Position numbers and translations under genes: made by a program
NCBI RefSeq assembly: GCF_031582905.1
Contig: NZ_CP133990.1
Coordinates: forward strand, 3,968,001-4,032,000
Length of the DNA: 64,000 nt
Reading direction: 5' to 3'
From: Pengzhenrongella sp031582905
GTDB taxonomy: Bacteria; Actinomycetota; Actinomycetes; Actinomycetales; Cellulomonadaceae
Shown here: piece after piece, positions 37,110 to 45,893 of the stretch
Numbering within the stretch: position 1 is the stretch's first letter
How the letters are laid out: each line of letters begins with the position of its first letter
Notes under the pieces: generated by a model
Told to the model about the DNA's origin: nothing
Databases searched by the model: none
What the model saw: only the letters and a program-made list of their open reading frames with translations

Positions 37110-37436
37110 ATGGCGCCCGTGATCACCCCGGACGGCCGGTACCTCGTCGTCCGCGGGCGCCTGTGGCGGTGCGCGGACCCGGGCTTGGACCCGGCCGAGC
37201 GGGACCGGCTCACCCGCAAGCTCATGGCGGCGCGCCGGGCGAAGGGTGCGGCGATGCGGGCGGGTGACGCCGTCGCCCAGGAGGAGGCACGAGCGCGGGT
37301 CGACGCCGCCAAGGTCGCGCTGGGGGAGCGCGGCCCCGTGTGGTGGACGGACGGCGCCCCGGACCTGACCCGGCACCTGGCGCGCACCGGGCCGTACGCG
37401 GAGTGGTTCGCGTCGTTGCCGCCCGAGGCGGACTGA
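37110..37436 (+). CDS. Conserved hypothetical protein
   Basis: A 108-residue soluble, basic and helical protein: ITPDGRYLVVRGRLWRCADP, LTRKLMAARRAKGAAM, VWWTDGAPDLTRHLARTGPY. The pattern is familiar from small conserved bacterial proteins of unknown function; no domain name is claimed. ATG 37110 is chosen over an upstream ATG because the conserved part begins there. Confidence 0.65.
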   Translation: MAPVITPDGRYLVVRGRLWRCADPGLDPAERDRLTRKLMAARRAKGAAMRAGDAVAQEEARARVDAAKVALGERGPVWWTDGAPDLTRHLARTGPYAEWFASLPPEAD

Positions 37437-37521
37437 CCCGCGTGAGACCCGCCTGCGGATCTGCCGGTCGGGCGGCCTCGCTCGCCGTGCGGCCCCGGGG
37501 ACGGCGGGTGACGATCGACGC

Positions 37522-38418
37522 ATGAGCGACCAGGACCAGACCGCCCCGGACCCCACGACCGCCCACCCCCAGCCGCCGCAGCCCGAGCAGGTGCAGCCGG
37601 CCCCGGGCCTCGCCCGCGAGATGACGCCGCGACCCGACCACGGCGAGGAGAGCTACGTCGGCCACGGCCGGCTCGAGGGACGCGTCGCCGTCGTGACCGG
37701 TGCCGACTCCGGCATCGGCCGCGCCGTGGCCATCGCGTTCGCCCGCGAGGGCGCCGACGTCGTCCTGTCCTACCTCCCGCAGGAGGAGCCGGATGCGCAG
37801 GAGGTCGTGCGGCTCGTCGAGGAGGCCGGCCGCCGGGCGATCGCCGTCCCGGACGACCTGTCCACCGAGGAGGCGAACGTCCGCCTCGTGCGCAGCGCGG
37901 TGGAGCAGCTCGGCCGCATCGACGTGCTCGTCGCCGTGGCAGGCAAGCAGGTCGCGGTGGAGGACATCGCCGACCTGACGTCCGAGCAGTTCGACCTGAC
38001 CTTCCGGACGAACGTGCACGCGCTGTTCTGGCTGAGCAAGGCCGCCCTGCCGCACATGCCGCCGGGCAGCTCGATCATCACGACGTCGTCGGTCCAGGCG
38101 TACAACCCGTCGCCGACGCTGCTGGACTACGCGTCGACCAAGGCGGCGATCAACACGTTCAGCAAGGCGCTCGCGCAGCAGGTCGCGCCCAAGGGCGTAC
38201 GCGTGAACGTGGTCGCCCCGGGGCCGTTCTGGACGCCGCTGCAGGTCAGCGGCGGTCAGCCGACCGAGGCGCTCCCCGACTTCGGGTCGCAGGCGCCGCT
38301 CGGCCGCGCCGGCCAGCCCGCGGAGCTCGCGAGCACGTACGTCTACCTCGCCTCCCCGGAGTCGAGCTACACGACCGGGGCGACGGTCTCGGTGACCGGG
38401 GGCACGCCGACGCCCTGA
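37522..38418 (+). CDS. Short-chain dehydrogenase/reductase
   Basis: A 298-residue classical SDR. NAD(P)-binding motif VAVVTGADSGIGRAVAIAF, the VAVAG(K) strand after LGRIDVLV, catalytic Ser in SIITTSSVQAYNPSP and YxxxK in LDYASTKAAINTFS. The Pro/Gln-rich leader and HGEESYVGHGRLEG are typical of the stress-associated YdaD/YhxC/YghA group. Substrate unknown. Confidence 0.88.
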   Translation: MSDQDQTAPDPTTAHPQPPQPEQVQPAPGLAREMTPRPDHGEESYVGHGRLEGRVAVVTGADSGIGRAVAIAFAREGADVVLSYLPQEEPDAQEVVRLVEEAGRRAIAVPDDLSTEEANVRLVRSAVEQLGRIDVLVAVAGKQVAVEDIADLTSEQFDLTFRTNVHALFWLSKAALPHMPPGSSIITTSSVQAYNPSPTLLDYASTKAAINTFSKALAQQVAPKGVRVNVVAPGPFWTPLQVSGGQPTEALPDFGSQAPLGRAGQPAELASTYVYLASPESSYTTGATVSVTGGTPTP

Positions 38419-38434
38419 CGACAGGCGGGTGAAG

Positions 38435-38470
38435 CGCCTCGGCGGACGGGTGACGCCCGCCGCCGAGGCG
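38435..38470 (+). terminator. Terminator after SDR gene
   Basis: Perfect 11-bp stem (CGCCTCGGCGG / CCGCCGAGGCG) with a 14-nt loop, 17 bp downstream of the SDR stop. Confidence 0.7.
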
Positions 38471-38552
38471 TCCGTGCGACCGGCGTGCCGGACTACTTTC
38501 GGCGCGCTGGTCGGCGCCTGCCCTCCGGCTCCTGCCGCGAGAGGCTCCGCCC

Positions 38553-39077
38553 GTGTCCCGCTCCACCCGTCGTCCCGTCGCCACTGCCGGTGCGCTCGTC
38601 GCCACCGCACTGCTGCTCACCGGCTGCTCCGCGCTCCAGGGCGCCATGGGGGGTGTCGAGCCGGAGCGTGACGAGGCCACCGGGGAGATCACCGAGGCGG
38701 CGCAGGCCGACGCGTTCGCGCTCCGTGTCGGTGACTGCCTGACCCTCGAGGCGGAGGTCACCGAGGAGCTGCAGGAGTTCGCCTCCGTCCCCACCGTGCC
38801 GTGCGAGGAGGCCCACGACAGCGAGATCTACGCCGCCCACGACCTCGAGGGCGACGAGTACCCGGGGGACGACGCGGTCGTCGCGAGCGCGGACGAGCTG
38901 TGCCTCGCCGACTTCACGACGTTCGTCGGCACCCCGTACGAGGAGTCCGTGCTCGAGCTCACGACCTTCTTCCCGTCGTCGGACAGCTGGAGCATGCAGG
39001 ACGACCGTGAGGTCCTGTGCGTCGTCGTCGACGTCGAGGGTGGCGTCACCGGGACGCTGCAGGGCGCGCAGTACTGA
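38553..39077 (+). CDS. Septum-formation-family lipoprotein
   Basis: A 174-residue secreted lipoprotein. The signal peptide is ATAGALVATALLLTGC with lipobox LTGC. The mature part is acidic with conserved cysteines: VGDCLTLE, VPTVPCEEAHDSEIYAAHDL, DELCLADFTTFVGTPYEES, REVLCVVVD. This is the actinobacterial septum-formation/DUF4190-associated domain type, of unclear function at the outer face of the membrane. GTG 38553. Confidence 0.82.
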   Translation: MSRSTRRPVATAGALVATALLLTGCSALQGAMGGVEPERDEATGEITEAAQADAFALRVGDCLTLEAEVTEELQEFASVPTVPCEEAHDSEIYAAHDLEGDEYPGDDAVVASADELCLADFTTFVGTPYEESVLELTTFFPSSDSWSMQDDREVLCVVVDVEGGVTGTLQGAQY

Positions 39078-39157
39078 CGCGCGCGACCCGCGGAGACGCA
39101 CCGGTCCCGGCCGTGGCCGCTTTGGAGCCGCAGCGGGCGGCGTGATGGCATGGGCGC

Positions 39158-39540
39158 ATGCCTCTGCCCTCGCCCCGTCCCGCCCTCGTCCGCCGCGCGT
39201 TCACCGTGGTCGCGGTGCTCGAGGCGTTCACCTGGGTCGGCCTGCTGGTCGGGATGTACCTCAAGCACGTCGCGGGGACGACCGAGGCGGGCGTGTGGCT
39301 GTTCGGGCGGCTGCACGGCGCCGCGTTCGTCGCCTACGTGCTGACGACCCTGGTCACCGCGCGGGTGCTGCGCTGGGGGCCGGTCGTCACGCTGGTCGCG
39401 CTCGCGGCGAGCGTGCCCCGCTGGCGACCCTGGTGTTCGAGGTGTGGGCACGCCGGCGGGGGCTCCTCGGCAGCCAGACGGCCGACGACGCCGCTCGGCT
39501 CGCGCGTCGGGGTCCGCGCGTCGCCCCCGCGCAGCCGTGA
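39158..39540 (+). CDS. DUF3817 membrane protein, one frame break
   Basis: About 127 residues with three helices. VRRAFTVVAVLEAFTWVGLL, GVWLFGRLHGAAFVAYVLTT and WGPVVTLVALAASVPPLATL match DUF3817, a small membrane family. A C run at 39416-39419 is one base short; repair gives TLVFEVWARRRGLLGSQ and a stop at 39540. ATG 39158. Confidence 0.82.
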
Positions 39541-39541
39541 G

Positions 39542-39568
39542 ACCTCCCCGCGCCGGTCGCGGGGAGGT
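39542..39568 (+). terminator. Terminator after DUF3817 gene
   Basis: Perfect 11-bp stem (ACCTCCCCGCG / CGCGGGGAGGT), 5-nt loop, immediately after the stop. Confidence 0.8.
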
Positions 39569-39631
39569 GTCCTAGGGTCGGCACCACGACGGTTGAGAAA
39601 CCAGCCGCCGCTCGGATGAACGAGCCCGACC

Positions 39632-39820
39632 ATGCGCGCACCACGTCAGCATCCGCCCCGCTCCGACCAGCGACCACACTCCCCGCACCCCCTGCCCCCG
39701 GTGGGCCGCACCTTCGTCGCGGGCTTCGAGAGCACGTACCACCCGGCGGCCGGCGTAGACAACACGCTCGCGGTGGACAACACGCTCGCGGCGCGTGTCA
39801 CGGCACCGGTGGGAGGGTGA
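39632..39820 (+). pseudogene. Possible truncated glycoside-hydrolase-like gene start
   Basis: A 62-codon open frame contains GRTFVAGFESTYHPAAGVD, which resembles the N-terminus of actinobacterial family-1-like glycosyl hydrolases (GFESTY...VD). It then runs into an 18-bp tandem duplication (39758-39793) and stops. Nothing of the expected several hundred downstream residues is visible, so if real it is a remnant. Identification is by eye and weak. Confidence 0.3.
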
Positions 39821-39995
39821 CGGCGCCGTGCACGTGCTCGTGGACTTCGCGCCGGCGCAGCTCGCGCACGAGCTCGAGGAGCTCGTCGGCCGCGCGAGCG
39901 CGCTCCTCGGCGCCCTCCGCGTCGAGTCGACGGCCGATGACGGCGGACAGTCGGGCGTCGAGCTCAGCGGTGCTGCACGCAGCGATGTCGCACAT
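39798..39995 (-). CDS. Possible small helical protein
   Basis: A 65-codon ORF with strong G/C third-position bias, reading CSTAELDARLSAVIGRRLD and ADELLELVRELRRREVHEHV, mostly amphipathic helix. It lies antisense in the otherwise gene-poor gap before cheB. No family recognised. Confidence 0.35.
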   Translation of the reverse strand: MCDIAACSTAELDARLSAVIGRRLDAEGAEERARAADELLELVRELRRREVHEHVHGAVTLPPVP

Positions 39996-40159
39996 GGTGG
40001 GTCCACATCACGGAGCAGGTGGCGATGGCTTCACCGGACGACGACCTCAAGATGTCACACGCACCCGTCGGCGTACACCCCGGTCCGCCCCGTGGTCCGG
40101 CGGCCCGCGACCGGGGTGGGCGTAGGGTGACGGGACGACGCTCCGGAGAGGAGCTGAAC

Positions 40160-41285
40160 GTGATCGAACGCGACGAGCCGAACGAGATCCGACGTGACGT
40201 GGTGGTCGTCGGTGCCTCGGCCGGCGGCGTCGAGGCGCTCCGGACGCTCGTGGCCGGGCTGCCGGCGGACTTCCCGGCGACCGTCCTGGTCGTCCTGCAC
40301 ACCCCGGCCACGTCGCACAGCGCGCTCGCCGCGATCCTCGACCGCTCCGGCCCGTTGACCGCCGTGCAGGCGCGCGAGGACGACCGGCTCGAGCCCGGGC
40401 GCGTCGTCGTGGCGCCGCCGGACCGCCACCTCATCGTGCACGGCGACGGGGTGACCCTCTCCCGCGGACCCCGCGAGAACGGGCACCGGCCCGCGGTCGA
40501 CGTGCTGTTCCGGTCCGCGGCGCGGGCGTTCGGCCCGCGGGTGGTGGGCGTCGTGCTCTCCGGCACGCTCGATGACGGCGCTGCCGGTCTGGTTGCCGTG
40601 GACCGCTGGGGCGGTGTGGGTGTCGTCCAGGACCCCGCCGACGCGATGTACCCGAGCATGCCGCGGGCGGCCATGGCGGAGGACCACCCCTGCCATGTGC
40701 TGCCGGTGGCCCAGATCCCCGGCCTTCTCGACCGGCTCGTCCGCGAGCCCGTCGAGGCGCCCCGGAACGGCGGACGCCACGTCCACCACGTCCGCACAGA
40801 GCGGGACGACGACGAGGTCTCGGCGTCGACCACGGACACGGAGATCGCCATGGCAGGCAGTGACGGCGGCGCGCTGAACAACCCGGACCGGCCGGGGTCC
40901 CCATCCCCTTCGCGTGCCCGGACTGCCACGGGGTGCTGTTCGAGATCGCGGACGGTCACGTCCACCGCTACCGGTGCCGGGTCGGCCACGCGTGGTCGCC
41001 GCGCAGCCTCGCCGCGCAGCAGACGTTCGCCGTCGAGGGCGCGCTGTGGATGGCGCTGCGCGCCCTGGAGGAGAAGGCGGCGCTCGCCGACCGCATGAGC
41101 ACCGGTGCGCGCAGCCGGGGCACACGATCACCGCGCAGTCGTTCGCCGCCCAGGCCGCCGAGTCGCGCTCGTCCGCGCTCGTCCTGCGTGACCTCATCGA
41201 GCAGACGACCGCGCTCGACGCCGACGCGGACGGTGACGCGGACCTGTCGGTGGCGGCGTCCACGACGGCGCGGCGCAGCGGCTAG
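40160..41285 (+). CDS. cheB: CheB-type methylesterase without receiver domain, two frame breaks
   Basis: About 375 residues. Catalytic methylesterase motifs: Ser in VVVGASAGGVEALRTLV, His in VLHTPATSHSALAAIL, Asp in GVVLSGTLDDGAAGLVAV. There is no N-terminal receiver domain, unlike chemotaxis CheB. The C-terminus carries a zinc-ribbon-like segment, FACPDCHGVLFEI and YRCRVGHAWSP, then helices. Frame breaks at G runs 40894-40897 and 41117-41120 are each repaired by one base. GTG 40160 follows GGAGAGGAG. It is paired with a CheR-PAS gene, an arrangement that in many bacteria serves signalling pathways other than motility. Confidence 0.87.
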
Positions 41286-41331
41286 CGTGGACCGCCGCCC
41301 CACCGCGGGCGCCGGACCGTGGGAGGCCGCC

Positions 41332-43169
41332 GTGGACGAGGAGCTCGACCCGCACTTCGAGGCCTTGCTGCTGCATCTCAAGGAGCAGCGTGGGTTCGAC
41401 TTCACCGGGTACAAGCGGCCGAGTCTCGTCCGGCGGGTGCAGCGACGCATGGACGTCCTCGGCATGGCCGGGTTCGAGCAGTACGTGGACCACCTGCAGG
41501 TGCACCCGGACGAGTTCGCCGCACTCTTCGACACCGTGCTCATCAACGTCACGAGCTTCTTCCGCGACCCGGACGCCTGGGACTACCTGCGCGACGTCGT
41601 CGTCCCGGAGATCCTCGACCGCAACCGCGGGCCGATCCGCGTGTGGACCGCGGGCTGCGCGACCGGGGAGGAGGCGTTCTCGGTCGCGATGACGTTCGCC
41701 GACGTCATGGGTGTCGCGGACTTCCGCGAGCGCGTGAAGATCTACGCGACCGACGTCGACGAGGAGGCGCTCGCGCAGGCGCGCGCGGCCACGTACGACG
41801 AGCGCCGGGTGCAGGGCGTGCCGCCGGCGCACCTCGAGCGGTACTTCGAGCGCACCGGCGCCGGCTACGTCGTCGTCAAGGAGCTCCGCCGGGCGGTGAT
41901 CTTCGGTCGCAACGACCTCGTCCAGGACGCACCGATCTCCCGCGTCGACCTGCTGACGTGCCGCAACACGCTCATGTACTTCAACGCCGAGACGCAGGCG
42001 CAGATGGTGCGCCGCCTGCACTTCGCCCTGCGGACGGACGGGGTCCTGTTCCTCGGCAAGGCCGAGATGCTGCTCGCCCACAGCGAGCTGTTCACCCCCG
42101 TGGAGCTCAAGCGGCGGTTCTTCCGGCGCATCGGCCCCCGCTGGTCCGGGCCGGTGGGCTCGCCCTCGGGCGCCACCCGGCGGGCGCCGCCACCGAGCAC
42201 GGCCCGGCCGACCGCCTCAAGGAGGAGGCGCTGCTGGCGAGCCCAGCCGCGCAGGTCGTCGTCGCGGCGTCGGGTGAGCTCATCGCCGTCAACCGACGCG
42301 CGGAGCTGGTCTTCGGGATCGGCTCCCGGGACGTGGGCCGCCCCTTCCAGGACCTGGAGATGTCCTACCGGCCGGCGGAGCTGCGCTCCACGATCGAGCA
42401 GGCGCTCGCCTCACGGGAGTCGGTATGGGTGCGTGACGTCGCGTGGACCCGGGCCGGCGGTGACGCGGCCACGTACGACATCCAGGTCATGCCCCTGTTC
42501 GACGCGGACGGCGGGACGCTCGGTGCCTCGGCGGTGTTCAACGACGTCACCCGCTACCGGAGCCTGCAGGACGAGCTCGAGGACGCGAACCGGCGACTCG
42601 AGCTCGCCTACGAGGAGCTCCAGTCCGCGAACGAGGAGCTCGAGACCACGAACGAGGAGCTCCAGTCGACGATCGAGGAGCTGGAGACCACGAACGAGGA
42701 GCTCCAATCCACGAACGAGGAGCTCGAGACCATGAACGAGGAGCTCCAGTCGATGAACGACGAGCTCACCGTGACGAACGAGGAGCTGCGCCTGCGGACC
42801 CTCGAGGTGTCCCAGCTGAACGACTTCACCGAGACGGTGCTCGCCGGGCTGCGCGCGGGGGTCGCCGTGGTCGACCGTGACCTGCGTGTCATCGCCTGGA
42901 ACAACGAGGCCGCCGAGCTCTGGGGCATCCGCGAGGACGAGGTGATCGGGACCGGGCTCGCCGACCTCGACATCGGCCTGCCGCTGGAGCCGCTCGGCCC
43001 CCTCGTGCGCACCCAGCTCACCGGCCACGCCGCCCCGGCCGAGCGGACCCGGCTCGCGGCGGTCAACCGCCGTGGGCGCTCGGTGCAGGTCGACGTCACG
43101 GTGAGCCCGCTGCGCCGCGACGGTCAGGGCGTGTCGGGTGCGATCGTCGTCATGAACGTCGTCGACTGA
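41332..43169 (+). CDS. cheR: CheR-type methyltransferase with coiled coil and PAS domains, one frame break
   Basis: About 612 residues. The CheR N-terminal helix bundle (FTGYKRPSLVRRVQRRMDVL) precedes the SAM-binding domain: INVTSFFRDPDAWDYL, VWTAGCATGEEAFSVAMTF, DLLTCRNTLMYFNAETQAQM. A PAS domain follows (LIAVNRRAELVFGIGSRDVG). Next comes a regular heptad-like coiled coil, NEELETTNEELQSTIEELE, of about 60 residues. A second PAS domain (VAVVDRDLRVIAWNNEAAEL) ends the protein. Break at 42179-42186. GTG 41332 with GGGAGG upstream is preferred over GTG 41287. Together with CheB it could reversibly methylate an unknown sensor, or the PAS domains could gate methylation. Confidence 0.87.
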
Positions 43170-44461
43170 CCCCCGCCGCCGTCTCGGTCTGGACGACGAG
43201 CGCGCGGGCGAGGTCCCGCACCTTGACGTTGCGCTGCTGGCTCAGCGCCGCGAGGTGGGCGAACGCCTCCTCGGCCGTGCCGCCGCGTCGCGCCATGATG
43301 ATGCCCTTGGCCTGGTCGATGACGGCTCGCGACGTCATCGCCTGGTCGAGCTGAGCGGCCACCTCCCGCAGCCGCGTCGTCTCGGCGACCGCCTCCAGCG
43401 CCGCGCCACCGGCGAGCGCGAGGACCTCCGCGGCCTGCGCCTGCGCCTCGGTGAAGGTCCCCGCCGCCGCGCTGTAGATGTTGAGGCAGCCGACCTTCTC
43501 GCCGCCGGCGACGACCGGTACCGCGAGGACCGCGGTGGCGGGCGACCTCTCCACACCGCGCGCAGTCGCGGCCACCGGGACTGCGCGGCGACGTCGTCCA
43601 CGAGGACCGTCTCCTGCTCCTCGAACGCGTCGACGCACGGCCCCTCGCCGGTGCGCACCTGCAGGCCGTCGACGACGGCGGCCGCCTCGTCGCTGGACGC
43701 GAGCTGGGTCGGCTCCGCGGGGTGCCCGAGGTTGGCGCTCGCCCACACACCGTCGCCCAGCACACCCGCCGACGTGCGGGCGATGCCGGCCAGGAGCCGC
43801 CGGGGGTCGTGGTCCCCGACGGCGAGGCGCGAGATCTCGGTGACCGCAGCGGCCAGCCGCACGGGATCGACCGCACGGGCCGACGCGTCGGCCTGGACGA
43901 GGAGGGTGCACTCGACCTGCTTCCGGGCGTCGGCGTCGACACCGGGGGTGAGCACGAGGTCGACGGGGACGGGGACGACCGGCGCGGGCTCAGGCGGAGA
44001 CCGACCCGCAGCGGATCCATCGCCGCCTCGGACAGCGAGCTGCGCACCAGGCCGCGGTCGGCGTCCAGGACGAAAGAGACGAGCGGCTTGCCGACCAGAC
44101 GCACGAGCGGGACGTTGACGAGCGCGGCCGCTGCCGCGTTCGCCTCGGTGATCCGACCGGCGCCGTCGAGCGTCACCATGGGCACCGGCAGCAGCGACGC
44201 TACCCGGCGCCGCTGCGCCGTCCGCGCCCGGCTCAGCTGGAGCAGCTCGTCGAGCTGGTCGCGCTGGACGCGCATCTCCTCGTCCGCGACCCGGAGCTCC
44301 TCACGAGCCGTCTCCAGCTCGAGCTCGAGCTCGAGCGCGAGATCGGTCGGGTCGCGGCGCACCCGGTCCACGAGCGCGTCGAGAGCGGCGAGGTCGTGCG
44401 AGGTCCAGACGTAGGCGCCTCGGCCGACGCTCGCGGTCGGCCGCTCGTCCTCGACGCTCAT
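43150..44461 (-). CDS. PAS-GAF-ANTAR regulator, two frame breaks
   Basis: About 437 residues. An N-terminal coiled coil (LELELELETAREELRVADEE) and PAS domain (VPMVTLDGAGRITEANAAAA) lead to a GAF domain (LLAGIARTSAGVLGDGVW, VRTGEGPCVDAFEEQETVLV). A C-terminal ANTAR RNA-binding domain follows (SRAVIDQAKGIIMARRGGTA, FAHLAALSQQRNVKVRDLA). ANTAR proteins bind paired hairpins in leader RNA to prevent termination. Breaks at 43550-43558 and 43989-43996 are single-base losses. ATG 44461. Its 3' end overlaps the cheR end by 20 bp (convergent). It may transduce redox or small-ligand cues into antitermination. Confidence 0.87.
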
Positions 44462-44698
44462 GGTGTCTCCCTCGTGTGCGTGCGGCTCCGTGCCGGGCGG
44501 GCCGCGTCCCATGGTCCCAGTCGCCGACGGCGTACGCAGCGGGATGGCCGGCAGAAGGCCGGGGCGCCACCGAACCGCCTCCACCGGCGTACCGGGCGGT
44601 GATCCACCCCGTGGTCGGTGCGTGCACCGTGAGCGGTCCCATGCCACGCTGACCCCCGGAGGTGGAGCCACGTGCCCCGGGGCCATCCGAGGACCCTC

Positions 44699-45889
44699 AT
44701 GTCCGAGCTCGCCGCGCCGGCGGACGACCGTGGCCGGGTCGCACGTGGACCCCAGGACCGTGCGGTGCTGCGTGCCGTCGCGCGGCTGGCGACGCTGGCC
44801 GCCGCGCCGGGGAAGCCGGACGACGTGCTGCGCGAGCTGTGCGGTGTCGCCGCCCAGGTCCTCGAGGTGGACGGCATCGGGGTCATGAAGCTCGAACCCG
44901 GTGGCCCGGCGGGACGGGTGGAACTGGTGCACGCCGAGACGCCGGTCCACGACCTGGAGCGGCTGCAGGGGTCGCTGCAGGCCGGGGCGTGCCGCGACGC
45001 GATCGACTCGCTCGGTGTCGTCGCGATCGGCGACATCCGGGAACGGGCCGACCGGTACGGGGACTTCGCCACGGCGATGCTCGCCGCCGGCATGCACGCG
45101 GTCCTCGCCGCGCCGCTGACCGGTCGTGGGCGGACCTGGGGGTCGCTGGACCTCTACCGGCGCCGTCCCGGCGCCTGGTGCGCGCAGGACGTCGAGGCCG
45201 CACGGCTGCTGGCCGACCTCGCGGTGTCGCACCTCGCCCTGGCGAGCGACCGGGACGAGGCCCGCGCGGCGCGCCGGGAGGTCGAGCACCGGTCGCTGCA
45301 CGACGCGCTCACCGGGCTGCCGACCCGCGCGCTGCTGTACGACCGGATCGACCATGCGCTCGTGGCCGCGCGGCGCCACTCCGCGGTGGTCGGCGTGGCC
45401 TTCGTCGACCTCGACCGCTTCAAGGCCGTCAACGACACGCTGGGTCACGCCGCCGGTGACGACGTGCTCGTCGAGGTCGCCCGACGCCTCGCGTCGGTCG
45501 TCCGGGCGGAGGACACCCTCGCCCGCCTGGCGGGGGACGAGTTCGTGGTCGTGCTCGCGGACCTGCCCGCGGACGCGGTGGAGCGCGGACGCGTCCTCGT
45601 CGACCTCGTCGCCCGGCTGCGTCGGGTGCTGGAGGCACCGGTGCACGCGGGCGGTCACCCGGTCGCGGTGACGGCGAGCATCGGCGTCGTGGTCCCCGAG
45701 GCAGGGCGTACCCCGTCCGCGGCGCAGCTGATCCACGAGGCGGACGGCGTGATGTACGCGGCGAAGGTGGACCGCGACGCCGTCGTCGTCCACGACGGTG
45801 TGCGCGACGGCGACCACACCCGCGCGGTGGGCGTGGTGCCGGGGCGGGTGCCGAGCGCGGGTGCGGCGGTGCCGGACGTCGGCGTCTGA
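44699..45889 (+). CDS. GAF-GGDEF protein with AGDEF active site
   Basis: About 396 residues. A GAF domain (VLRELCGVAAQVLEVDGIGV, AGACRDAIDSLGVVAIGD, LLADLAVSHLALASD) is followed by a GGDEF domain (DALTGLPTRALLYDRI, FVDLDRFKAVNDTLGHAAGD, TASIGVVVPEAG). The active-site loop reads AGDEF rather than GGDEF, a variant reported active in some enzymes. An RxxD (RAED) inhibitory site is five residues upstream. ATG 44699 is preferred; GTG 44672 is possible. Divergent from the ANTAR gene. Confidence 0.88.
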   Translation: MSELAAPADDRGRVARGPQDRAVLRAVARLATLAAAPGKPDDVLRELCGVAAQVLEVDGIGVMKLEPGGPAGRVELVHAETPVHDLERLQGSLQAGACRDAIDSLGVVAIGDIRERADRYGDFATAMLAAGMHAVLAAPLTGRGRTWGSLDLYRRRPGAWCAQDVEAARLLADLAVSHLALASDRDEARAARREVEHRSLHDALTGLPTRALLYDRIDHALVAARRHSAVVGVAFVDLDRFKAVNDTLGHAAGDDVLVEVARRLASVVRAEDTLARLAGDEFVVVLADLPADAVERGRVLVDLVARLRRVLEAPVHAGGHPVAVTASIGVVVPEAGRTPSAAQLIHEADGVMYAAKVDRDAVVVHDGVRDGDHTRAVGVVPGRVPSAGAAVPDVGV

Positions 45890-45893
45890 GCCG

